Positions 1 through 5,446 of a stretch of DNA of 5,950 nt are shown here, in pieces. The stretch spans positions 1 to 5,950 of the forward strand of contig JAQWBC010000070.1 in the NCBI GenBank assembly GCA_028707415.1, written 5' to 3'. The stretch's first letter is position 1, and each line of letters begins with the position of its first letter. A model generated the notes under the pieces. The model worked only from the letters and a program-made list of their open reading frames with translations, did not search any database and was not told the origin of the DNA. The DNA comes from Candidatus Izemoplasmatales bacterium. Lineage in GTDB: Bacteria > Bacillota_I > Bacilli_A > Izemoplasmatales > Hujiaoplasmataceae. The translations under genes were made by a program, and so were the position numbers.

Positions 1-957
1 TACTGCCAAAACGTCGTTTCCCGTATATCCGAAGAAGCGAAGAAATTCGGACTATTAGTTGAGAAAACAAAAAAAGGGAACGCAATAATTACCATCAAAG
101 GAACGACTGATTATGTGCTAGGACTTTCTGGGCATGTCGATACTTTAGGAGCGATGGTACGGAGCATTGCTTCTGATGGAAGCGTCAAATTTACTACCAT
201 CGGTGGGCCGATATGGCCGACTCTTGATGGAGAATACTGCACTATTTTAACTCGTGAAGGGAAAAAGTATAGCGGGACATTTTTATCAGTTTTCCCCGCC
301 AGTCATGTTTTTAAAGAATCGAGTACTGCTGAACGCACTCCAGAAAAAATGTATGTTCGGATTGACGAAATCGTTCATTCAGCGAAAGATGTCAAAAACC
401 TAGGAATTGCCCCTGGTGATTACATTTTTTTTGATCCGAAAACGGTTATTACTGACTCCGGATTTATCAAGAGTCGGTTTCTTGATGACAAGATCAGTGT
501 TGCCATCCTGTTTGGTTTTATAAAATATCTATCCGAAAACAAGATTGTTCCCGTTCAAACTTTGAAGATTATTATCTCAACTTATGAAGAAGTCGGACAT
601 GGAGCGGCATATCTACCTACTGTCGATGAATTTATAGCAGTGGATATGGGTTGTATCGGTGATGATCTTTCCTGCACCGAAGAAATGGTCTCGGTATGTT
701 GTAAAGACTCTAGCGGACCGTATGACTATAACGTGACATCACGTTTAATTAAACATGCTCAGGATAATAAACTTAATTACGCCGCGGATATTTATCCCTA
801 TTATGGCTCTGATGTTTCCGCTGCCCTTCGCGGTGGCCAAGATTTGCAGGGTGGTTTAATCGGACCGGGAGTTCATGCATCTCATGGAATGGAACGGACC
901 CACCGTTTGGGAATCAGAAACACCTTGCAATTAATATTATCATACGTACAAAACTAA
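1..957 (+). CDS. M42 family metallopeptidase (YhfE/FrvX-like aminopeptidase), 5' end missing
   Basis: The reading frame is open from the first base to a TAA at 955-957. It gives 318 residues in the window, and the true start lies upstream. An internal GTG at 115 falls inside the conserved core and is not the start. M42 enzymes are cytoplasmic, dinuclear-metal aminopeptidases that form large tetrahedral oligomers and trim peptides. The ligand motifs are present, numbered from the first residue in the window: GHVD (His45, Asp47), LDDK (Asp162-Asp163), YEEVG (Glu196-Glu197, catalytic and metal-binding), VDMG (Asp215), and a C-terminal ASHGMERTH block with the last metal His. The IYPYYGSD and ASHxxERTH segments resemble the YhfE-like branch as I remember it. 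Family members are about 340-360 residues, so roughly 25-40 residues are missing. All visible catalytic residues are intact. Family assignment is firm; the substrate is unknown. Confidence 0.93.
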   Translation, partial: YCQNVVSRISEEAKKFGLLVEKTKKGNAIITIKGTTDYVLGLSGHVDTLGAMVRSIASDGSVKFTTIGGPIWPTLDGEYCTILTREGKKYSGTFLSVFPASHVFKESSTAERTPEKMYVRIDEIVHSAKDVKNLGIAPGDYIFFDPKTVITDSGFIKSRFLDDKISVAILFGFIKYLSENKIVPVQTLKIIISTYEEVGHGAAYLPTVDEFIAVDMGCIGDDLSCTEEMVSVCCKDSSGPYDYNVTSRLIKHAQDNKLNYAADIYPYYGSDVSAALRGGQDLQGGLIGPGVHASHGMERTHRLGIRNTLQLILSYVQN

Positions 958-976
958 AAAAAACCATTAAATCCGC

Positions 977-1005
977 TTGTAATCATAAATGCAATAATTT
1001 ATAAT
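977..1005 (+). promoter_or_regulatory. Sigma-A type promoter for the small membrane protein gene
   Basis: A TTGTAA hexamer at 977-982 (four of six matches to TTGACA) is followed after exactly 17 bases by a perfect TATAAT at 1000-1005. Transcription would start near 1012, about 23 bases before the GTG at 1035, with the AGGAGG site lying between. This suggests the membrane protein gene can be transcribed separately from the upstream peptidase gene. Inferred from the consensus match only. Confidence 0.6.
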
Positions 1006-1022
1006 AAAAATAGAATCACACT

Positions 1023-1028
1023 AGGAGG
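1023..1028 (+). promoter_or_regulatory. Ribosome binding site deciding the GTG start at 1035
   Basis: A perfect AGGAGG lies 6 bases before the GTG at 1035-1037. No in-frame ATG competes nearby, so this site supports GTG initiation. Confidence 0.8.
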
Positions 1029-1034
1029 ATAAAA

Positions 1035-1337
1035 GTGAAAAAATTTTGGAATGTTTTGGGTCAGATTTTTGGTTTTTTGACCATTGCTCTCTTTGCTTTT
1101 TGGTATACAAATGAACAATTCTCATTTATAACAGACACAGCAATCTTAGGCATTTTACTAATTATCAAGGATTTTGCCGCTTTGGCAGTTGCGGCCATCG
1201 TCGGAATGGAATTTGTTTCTGGAAAAAAATTGTTCGTTTTACTTTATTTGATTATTTTAGCGATTGTCGTAATCTTCATTTTCTATCCTGATTTGGGGAT
1301 TGACATTTCTAATTACATCAAATCACTGATTCAATAA
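1035..1337 (+). CDS. Small three-helix membrane protein, unknown function
   Basis: This encodes 100 residues from a GTG start with a perfect AGGAGG 6 bases upstream, ending in TAA. I do not recognise the family. Three hydrophobic segments are visible: about residues 7-24, 36-58 and 66-84. The second contains a Lys45-Asp46 pair in mid-helix, unusual for a plain membrane anchor. The N-terminus (MKKFW) is positively charged, and the tail after residue 84 is short and polar (ending YIKSLIQ). There is no signal-peptidase motif, cysteine cluster or enzymatic motif. The gene has its own promoter and a strong terminator immediately after it, so it is probably a single-gene unit. Its position after an M42 peptidase gene is not enough to suggest a role. 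The strong ribosome binding site, promoter and terminator make it a real gene; any function would be a guess. Confidence 0.85.
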   Translation: MKKFWNVLGQIFGFLTIALFAFWYTNEQFSFITDTAILGILLIIKDFAALAVAAIVGMEFVSGKKLFVLLYLIILAIVVIFIFYPDLGIDISNYIKSLIQ

Positions 1338-1345
1338 CTGATAAT

Positions 1346-1383
1346 AAAAACGCTTTTCCGTTGGTACCGGAAGAGCGTTTTTT
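1346..1383. terminator. Bidirectional intrinsic terminator between convergent genes
   Basis: A 15-bp stem (1346-1360 pairing with 1368-1382, with one T-G wobble at 1355/1373) closes a 7-base loop. The stem base is A-tract paired with T-tract, so either strand gives a GC-containing hairpin ending in a run of U: six T at 1378-1383 on the plus strand, five on the minus strand. It serves the membrane protein gene (stop at 1337) and the RluA-family gene. The TAA stop of the latter at 1384-1382 lies inside the 3' arm. Confidence 0.88.
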
Positions 1384-2257
1384 ATGCACCGTATTTCTTC
1401 ATAAAACTTTTAAAATTATCTGGCATATCAATTTCGAAGGTTAATGGTTGTCCGGTTATCGGGTGATTAAAAGCAACCCGGTAACTACATAAAAGCATTT
1501 TTTCATCGGGTTTGAAATGAGGATTATATAACGGATCGCCGACAATGGGGTAATTAAAGTGAGACATGTGGACGCGAATCTGATGTGTTCTCCCTGTTTC
1601 TAGTGTAATCTTTAACAGACTAAAACGAATAAATTCCTTGATGACTTTATATTCTGTTACAGCATCGGCACCATTCTCCATTACGGCCCGAATCATTGAT
1701 TCTTCATCGGGTTTTCCGATTGGCAAATCGATAGTACCGGATTTAGCGGTAAGAATTCCATCGACAATCGCGTAATATTGCCGATCAATGGTGGTTTTAA
1801 TATGATCACTCAGTAAAAATTTAATGAATCGGTTTTTTGCCACTATTAATAAGCCACAGGTATCTTTATCGAGGCGATTTACGAGGTGGACTTTACTATG
1901 AATTTCGTGTTGGTCATAATAATAACACAAGGCATTTGAAAGTGTACCCTCCATATGCGATTTAGTTACCATGACCGCCATGTCATAAGGTTTGTTAATA
2001 ACCAAAAAATACTCATCTTCATAAACAATATCCAAAGGAATATCTTGATGTGCAATCGTCATGTCGATTTCTTCATCAGGAATCGTCACTCGTAATGTAT
2101 CGCCTTTCTTGACGGTATCTTGATAGGAACGGAATTCGTTATTTACTTTGATTAATTGTTTGCCCTTAAGAACTTTGATTAATTTTGCCGGCACATTGCA
2201 TTCGTGAAGAAAGATTTTTATCGCAACTGGTCTTTTAATTTTGTATATCAATTCCAT
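1382..2257 (-). CDS. RluA-family RNA pseudouridine synthase
   Basis: This 291-residue protein isomerises uridine to pseudouridine in ribosomal RNA or tRNA; the exact site cannot be told from sequence. An N-terminal S4-like RNA-binding region (about residues 8-62, with VLKGKQLIKVNN and a VKKGD turn) precedes the catalytic domain. VNRLDKDTCGLLIVAK (126-141) contains the catalytic Asp130, and GRTHQIRVHMSHFNYPIVGDPLYN (222-245) is the classic C-terminal signature of the family. Position 127 is Asn where RluA/C/D proteins usually have His. I place the start at the ATG 2257-2255. The in-frame GTG at 2266 would sit only 1 base from the only Shine-Dalgarno match, whereas this ATG is 10 bases from it. 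The gene has its own likely promoter and ends in a shared terminator. Most Firmicutes carry several paralogues, so I give no symbol. Confidence 0.92.
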   Translation of the reverse strand: MELIYKIKRPVAIKIFLHECNVPAKLIKVLKGKQLIKVNNEFRSYQDTVKKGDTLRVTIPDEEIDMTIAHQDIPLDIVYEDEYFLVINKPYDMAVMVTKSHMEGTLSNALCYYYDQHEIHSKVHLVNRLDKDTCGLLIVAKNRFIKFLLSDHIKTTIDRQYYAIVDGILTAKSGTIDLPIGKPDEESMIRAVMENGADAVTEYKVIKEFIRFSLLKITLETGRTHQIRVHMSHFNYPIVGDPLYNPHFKPDEKMLLCSYRVAFNHPITGQPLTFEIDMPDNFKSFMKKYGA

Positions 2258-2267
2258 CGATATCACA

Positions 2268-2271
2268 TCCT
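2268..2271 (-). promoter_or_regulatory. Ribosome binding site deciding the ATG start at 2257
   Basis: AGGA reads on the minus strand at 2271-2268. It lies 10 bases from the ATG at 2257 and only 1 base from the upstream GTG at 2266, so the ATG is the better start. It is a weak site compared with the AGGAGG sites elsewhere in the window. Confidence 0.5.
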
Positions 2272-2278
2272 GCTATTC

Positions 2279-2287
2279 ATTATAACA
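2279..2287 (-). promoter_or_regulatory. Extended -10 promoter for the pseudouridine synthase gene
   Basis: On the minus strand TGT-TATAAT (TG at 2287-2286, perfect -10 hexamer at 2284-2279) forms an extended -10 element. I found no good -35 at normal spacing, which is tolerated when TGn is present. Transcription would begin near 2272, leaving a leader of only about 15 bases before the ATG at 2257, with the ribosome binding site almost at the 5' end of the RNA. The element starts directly after the U-tract of the upstream terminator. Confidence 0.45.
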
Positions 2288-2288
2288 T

Positions 2289-2329
2289 AAAAACGGCCGA
2301 TGGGTGTATGAAAATTAACCCCTCAGCCG
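2289..2329 (-). terminator. Intrinsic terminator after the M29 aminopeptidase gene
   Basis: An 11-position stem (2329-2319 with 2304-2294, minus-strand reading) has one wobble pair and one mismatch and closes a 14-base loop. It is followed by five U (2293-2289). The non-Watson-Crick position 2298/2325 is G-U in the minus-strand RNA but C-A in the plus-strand RNA. The hairpin is therefore better formed in the direction of the aminopeptidase gene, whose stop lies 14 bases before it. The T-run at 2331-2338 would serve the plus strand, where no gene needs it. Confidence 0.7.
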
Positions 2330-2342
2330 CTTTTTTTTACGC

Positions 2343-3455
2343 TTATTTCAGATTCTCTGGGTTCAGTCCTGACAATTCTGGAATCACAAATCGCCCATCT
2401 TTTCGAATCAAACGATCATCAAAATAAATCTCTCCACCACCATATTCAGGAGTTTGAATTAAAACTAAATCCCAATGAATAGCCGAAAAATTACCATTTG
2501 GACAATCTTCGTAACATCTTCCGGGGGTGAAGTGAATCGAACCTGCTATTTTTTCATCGAAAAGGGTATCGCTCATCGGGGTATTGACTAGGGGATTGAC
2601 ACCGATAGCGAATTCGCCAACATAGCGAGCTCCTTCATCAGTATCAAATATGGAATCAAGTAGTTTTTGATCATTGCTAGCAGTTGCTTTGATGATTTTT
2701 CCATTTGCAAAAGTCAGCGATACATTATTGAAAATCGTACCACTTTGCGGAGATGGAGCATTATATGTAATCGTACCGTTGACTGAGTTTTTTACGGGAG
2801 CACTAAAAATTTCTCCATCGGGAATATTATATTCACCAGCACAAGGGATTGAAGGCATATTTTTGATGGAAAAAGCAATATCGGTATTTTTCCCAACGAT
2901 TCTGACGTTATCAGTGGCTTCCATAAGTTTTTTGAGCGGCTTAAATGCTTCATTCATTTTCGAGTAATCGACATTAGAAACATCGATTATGTAATCGAAG
3001 AATGTCTCATAGCTCATCTTCGCTTTGTGTGCTCGGCCTTCGGTTGGATAGTTTAATAATACCCATTTTTTTCCGAGACGTTTTGAAGTCAACGGGCTCA
3101 TTTTATTGGCGGTTTTTTGTTTAATGTCGATGGGCACATCGGCACTTGTATAATCAGATTCTGAAGCTCGAATATGGATGATGCAGTCAATATCATCAAG
3201 TTTCCAATCTAACCAACGAAAATTGCGGTCAAGTGATTTGTCTGAAGTTGTTAAAGCCAACTCACGAGTGATTTCATCATCGGATAGTTCCACAATTGGG
3301 TTACCGTTTTTGGCTCTAATCGCTTTCACAAGTTCTAATAGTAGTGGCTTAGCTTTGATCGTAGAGTAAATCATTACTGTTTCATTTGGCTGCATATTCA
3401 CCGAATAATTGATTAAAGTTGCGGCTAATTTTTGTAATCTTGGATCACGTAACAT
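2343..3455 (-). CDS. M29 family aminopeptidase (AmpS/PepS type)
   Basis: This 370-residue cytoplasmic metallo-aminopeptidase belongs to the M29 (thermophilic metalloprotease) family, whose members remove N-terminal residues from peptides using two metal ions. The N-terminal domain opens with the family-typical DPRLQKLAATLINYSVNMQPNETVMI. The C-terminal catalytic domain carries PDGEIFSAP (Glu215), VGEFAIGVNP (Glu281), DEKIAGSIHF (Glu301, His308), Tyr315 and IHWDL (His327, Asp329). These are the expected metal-binding and active-site positions. The Glu215-Glu281 spacing of 66 fits the spacing I recall for characterised members. Many relatives are about 400-410 residues; this one is shorter but lacks no visible catalytic motif. 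The ATG is preceded at 8 bases by AGGAGG (3469-3464), which overlaps the stop codon of the upstream DUF402 gene. Only 12 bases separate the two genes, so they are probably co-transcribed and perhaps translationally coupled. Confidence 0.95.
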   Translation of the reverse strand: MLRDPRLQKLAATLINYSVNMQPNETVMIYSTIKAKPLLLELVKAIRAKNGNPIVELSDDEITRELALTTSDKSLDRNFRWLDWKLDDIDCIIHIRASESDYTSADVPIDIKQKTANKMSPLTSKRLGKKWVLLNYPTEGRAHKAKMSYETFFDYIIDVSNVDYSKMNEAFKPLKKLMEATDNVRIVGKNTDIAFSIKNMPSIPCAGEYNIPDGEIFSAPVKNSVNGTITYNAPSPQSGTIFNNVSLTFANGKIIKATASNDQKLLDSIFDTDEGARYVGEFAIGVNPLVNTPMSDTLFDEKIAGSIHFTPGRCYEDCPNGNFSAIHWDLVLIQTPEYGGGEIYFDDRLIRKDGRFVIPELSGLNPENLK

Positions 3456-3467
3456 TTTATTTTCCTC

Positions 3468-3989
3468 CTATAATTGTAAGTACTTTTGATACCAATTTGT
3501 GATTGTTTCGGAAACGAATGGATCCATACCAGTTTTAATTTGATTTTGTAAATAAGCTAATTCTGCTTCTAGTATTTGGCATAATTCACTGGGATAATCC
3601 ATTTGCTTTATATGCCTAAGGTATTCGTTATGATCCATCAATAAAATTTTGCGATCTTCTGAGACCTTGACATCAAGATCATAGTCAATGTATTTTAATG
3701 CCTCGTCGTCAACAAGAATCGGGGAACATAGGTTACAATAATAAGTAATGCCTGTTGGTTTGATAATTCCGATAACATTGTACCAATGCTGTTTATAGAA
3801 AAAAGTAACCGATGGTTCTTTCGTAAACCAGAAACGACCATTAGCTTCAATGACTTTGGTGCGTTTATTGGCAACAACAATGTATTCTTCATTATCATCG
3901 AGCACTTTTGATTCTTGCCAAATCCGATGCAATGTGTGATCGTGTTTGTATCCTTGAATGGTCACAAGATTGCCGATAATGAGCTTCAT
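3468..3989 (-). CDS. DUF402 nucleoside tri-/diphosphatase (Ntdp/YgaC type)
   Basis: This 173-residue protein closely matches the DUF402 family (PF04167), which includes B. subtilis YgaC and the S. aureus nucleoside tri- and diphosphatase Ntdp. These are magnesium-dependent enzymes that hydrolyse NTPs and NDPs; relatives such as FomD act on other phosphate esters. Conserved blocks in order are YKHDHTLHRIW (14-24), EANGRFWFTKEP (48-59), HWYNVI (68-73), YYCNLCSP (83-90) and DDEALKYIDYDLDVKV (94-109). The last is an acidic block holding likely metal ligands. The C-terminal helix region ends WYQKYLQL. Length is normal for the family. The ATG has AAGGA (4003-3999) 9 bases upstream and an extended -10 promoter about 35 bases upstream. 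It is the first gene of a two-gene unit with the M29 aminopeptidase. The family call is firm; the in vivo substrate is not known from sequence. Confidence 0.93.
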   Translation of the reverse strand: MKLIIGNLVTIQGYKHDHTLHRIWQESKVLDDNEEYIVVANKRTKVIEANGRFWFTKEPSVTFFYKQHWYNVIGIIKPTGITYYCNLCSPILVDDEALKYIDYDLDVKVSEDRKILLMDHNEYLRHIKQMDYPSELCQILEAELAYLQNQIKTGMDPFVSETITNWYQKYLQL

Positions 3990-4021
3990 AGATATCAGTC
4001 CTTATATTCCGACTTATTAAT

Positions 4022-4030
4022 ATTATATCA
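4022..4030 (-). promoter_or_regulatory. Extended -10 promoter for the DUF402-aminopeptidase unit
   Basis: On the minus strand TGA-TATAAT (TG at 4030-4029, perfect -10 at 4027-4022) forms an extended -10 element. At 17-base spacing the -35 position reads TTTTAT, a poor match. Transcription would start near 4015, giving a leader of about 25 bases that contains the AAGGA site of the DUF402 gene. Confidence 0.5.
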
Positions 4031-4081
4031 TTATGCTTCAGGGAATAAAAGGCATTTAGCGGAATACAAAAAGAGTTGTAC

Positions 4082-4109
4082 AAAAAAAAGAAGCAGATTT
4101 TTCTGCCTC
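4082..4109 (-). terminator. Intrinsic terminator after the 243-residue protein gene
   Basis: In the minus-strand RNA an 8-bp stem (4109-4102 with 4097-4090, one G-U pair) closes a 4-base A loop. It is followed immediately by eight U (4089-4082). It lies 7 bases after the stop codon and before the promoter of the DUF402 gene, so it separates the two minus-strand units. Confidence 0.88.
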
Positions 4110-4116
4110 GACTAGT

Positions 4117-4848
4117 TTAGTTGCGAATGATCTCCACGATTGGTATTGGTGAATCGATTCTCACCGTTTTGTTGTTTAAAGCTAAATCGGATCCATCTTG
4201 ATCAGCGTGGAAAAAGAACAAACAACCACCATCAGCCATCGCCTTTTTTGTTTCATCTGAGACAAAATCCGAATGATTGTCAGCTTCGATGCCAACCATG
4301 ATCTCAATCAGTCTAGCTTGTGAAAGCGCTTGATGTATGCGGTCTGCCTTCTCTGATTCATATAGAATCGAAAATGCAAAATTAGGGCAGGCAATTGCAT
4401 CAATCATGAAATCAAAATTCCAATCATCAATATTTAAAGACATTACAAAAATTTTATCGGCGTGAACGGTAGATACTGCTAAAAAGTCAAATCCAGAATA
4501 GTAATTTAGATGATATAAAATCGTTTTATTATCAATTTGACTCTCAGCCTTTTTCCAATTTTGTGAATTTAAGTTTCGTAAAGCAAGACAATTACGGTTT
4601 TTTTCATTAATAACGTGAATGACTGCATTTTGAAACATGGTTTTTGTAATTTGATCATCAATATTGTCATGAAGATGAGAAATAATCGAAAAAAGGGGAG
4701 TGTTTGGATGATTGACAGCTTCCGATAAAATTTGTGTTTCTGCGGAAAATAAATGGTAGCGGTCATTCTTATCCATAAAAAGTCTTAGTTTTCCAATGGT
4801 CTTTTTGATTGCACAATTAGATGTCTTTGATGTTAAAAAATCGAACAT
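4117..4848 (-). CDS. Hypothetical soluble protein, 243 residues, unrecognised family
   Basis: I do not recognise this protein. It has no signal peptide, membrane segment, zinc-binding cysteine pattern, nucleotide-binding loop or catalytic signature that I can name. The sequence alternates polar helices with short hydrophobic strands: ILYHLNYYSGFDFLAVSTV (110-128), KIFVMSLNIDDWNFDFMIDAI (132-152), FAFSILYE (157-164), IEIMVGIEA (181-189) and GGCLFFFHAD (207-216). This pattern suggests a cytoplasmic alpha/beta fold. The acidic stretch DWNFDFMID and the near-terminal GGCLFFFHADQDGSD are the most distinctive parts. The ATG has a strong AAGGAGG (4861-4855) 6 bases upstream, and a terminator follows the stop, so expression is likely. 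It lies 75 bases after trmL with no terminator between, so it may be the last gene of the nfo-trmL unit. It could equally have its own weak promoter. Confidence 0.85.
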   Translation of the reverse strand: MFDFLTSKTSNCAIKKTIGKLRLFMDKNDRYHLFSAETQILSEAVNHPNTPLFSIISHLHDNIDDQITKTMFQNAVIHVINEKNRNCLALRNLNSQNWKKAESQIDNKTILYHLNYYSGFDFLAVSTVHADKIFVMSLNIDDWNFDFMIDAIACPNFAFSILYESEKADRIHQALSQARLIEIMVGIEADNHSDFVSDETKKAMADGGCLFFFHADQDGSDLALNNKTVRIDSPIPIVEIIRN

Positions 4849-4865
4849 GATTGACCTCCTTAAAT

Positions 4866-4880
4866 CTATCTTTATGATAG
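4866..4880. repeat. Short inverted repeat upstream of the 243-residue protein gene
   Basis: CTATC and GATAG (4866-4870 and 4876-4880) form a perfect 5-bp inverted repeat around 5 bases. It starts 5 bases upstream of the AAGGAGG site. On the minus strand it overlaps a possible TATCAT -10 (4879-4874) with TTGCAA (4904-4899) 19 bases upstream, a long spacing and a weak promoter candidate. It could be an operator or a small leader hairpin, but a repeat this short in AT-rich DNA may be chance. Confidence 0.25.
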
Positions 4881-4923
4881 CCTATTGGAGATGCATCATT
4901 GCAATTTTTACTGATTTTTCACA

Positions 4924-5442
4924 TTATTCATCTTTAATTAACCAATCGTTGCCTTTTAGTGTATCCGGCTCGGCGCGATAAAGATTGTCATATCCGCGTT
5001 GTCTTAAAGCTTCATACAATACTGCGCAAACACAATTTGCTAAATTAAGGCTTCTAATTTTATCATTCATCGGTAAGCGAACACAAGTATCGAGGTACTG
5101 CTTAAGGATATTTTTAGGTATCCCGGTAGATTCTTTTCCAAATATTAAGTAGTAATCGACATTGGGTATAGTAAAATTCATCATATCAGGACTCTTTTGC
5201 CCATATCTAGTCGCAAACACATACACTCCCGGGTTGTATTCTTTGAACTCGTCCCAGGACTTATATACTCGATAGTGTGCATGTTCAAGATAATTAACAC
5301 CGCTTCGCTTTAAATACTTAGGATCAAGTTTAAAGCCTAATGGCTCGATCAAATGGAGGAAGGTATTTGTTCCTGCACAAGTTCGCATGATATTACCAGT
5401 ATTTTGGGGAATCTCTGGAGCGTACAAAACTACATTCAGCAT
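4924..5442 (-). CDS. trmL: tRNA (cytidine/uridine(34)-2'-O)-methyltransferase TrmL
   Basis: This 172-residue SPOUT-class (trefoil-knot) enzyme transfers a methyl group from S-adenosylmethionine to the 2'-OH of wobble nucleotide 34, known in E. coli for two tRNA-Leu species. The start MLNVVLYAPEIPQNTGNIMRTC (1-22) is typical of TrmL and contains motif 1 with Asn17 and Arg20. Motif 2 is LIFGKESTGIP (99-109). Motif 3 is MNDKIRSLNLANCVCAVLYEALRQ (125-148), which forms the knot and cofactor pocket. E. coli TrmL is about 157 residues; the extra length here is a polar C-terminal tail. The frame extends to a GTG at 5463. I chose the ATG at 5442 because a Shine-Dalgarno (AGGGAG) lies 9 bases upstream of it, the family begins exactly there, and no site precedes the GTG. 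The stop of nfo is 4 bases upstream, so translation is probably coupled. Confidence 0.95.
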   Translation of the reverse strand: MLNVVLYAPEIPQNTGNIMRTCAGTNTFLHLIEPLGFKLDPKYLKRSGVNYLEHAHYRVYKSWDEFKEYNPGVYVFATRYGQKSPDMMNFTIPNVDYYLIFGKESTGIPKNILKQYLDTCVRLPMNDKIRSLNLANCVCAVLYEALRQRGYDNLYRAEPDTLKGNDWLIKDE

Positions 5443-5446
5443 CTTT

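Noticed and set aside
115..117. GTG at 115 as the start of the M42 peptidase gene
   Set aside because: The frame is open to base 1, and the GTG falls just before the metal-binding GHVD motif. Normal family members have more N-terminal sequence, so the gene is cut by the window edge.
985..1002. Inverted repeat ATAAAT-N6-ATTTAT as a terminator of the M42 gene or an operator
   Set aside because: The stem is six A/T pairs with no GC and no following T-run, and it lies in the promoter spacer. It is most likely chance in AT-rich DNA. No convincing terminator for the M42 gene was found.
2258..2266. GTG at 2266 as the start of the RluA-family gene
   Set aside because: The only Shine-Dalgarno match is 1 base away, too close for initiation. 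The ATG at 2257 is spaced 10 bases from it.
2674..2967. Plus-strand open frame of 97 codons inside the aminopeptidase gene
   Set aside because: It is antisense to a clearly conserved M29 coding region, with no ribosome binding site or recognisable protein features. The same holds for other short overlapping frames at 3178-3369, 3695-3898, 3895-4083, 3915-4115, 4569-4766, 4796-4981 and 5726-5908.
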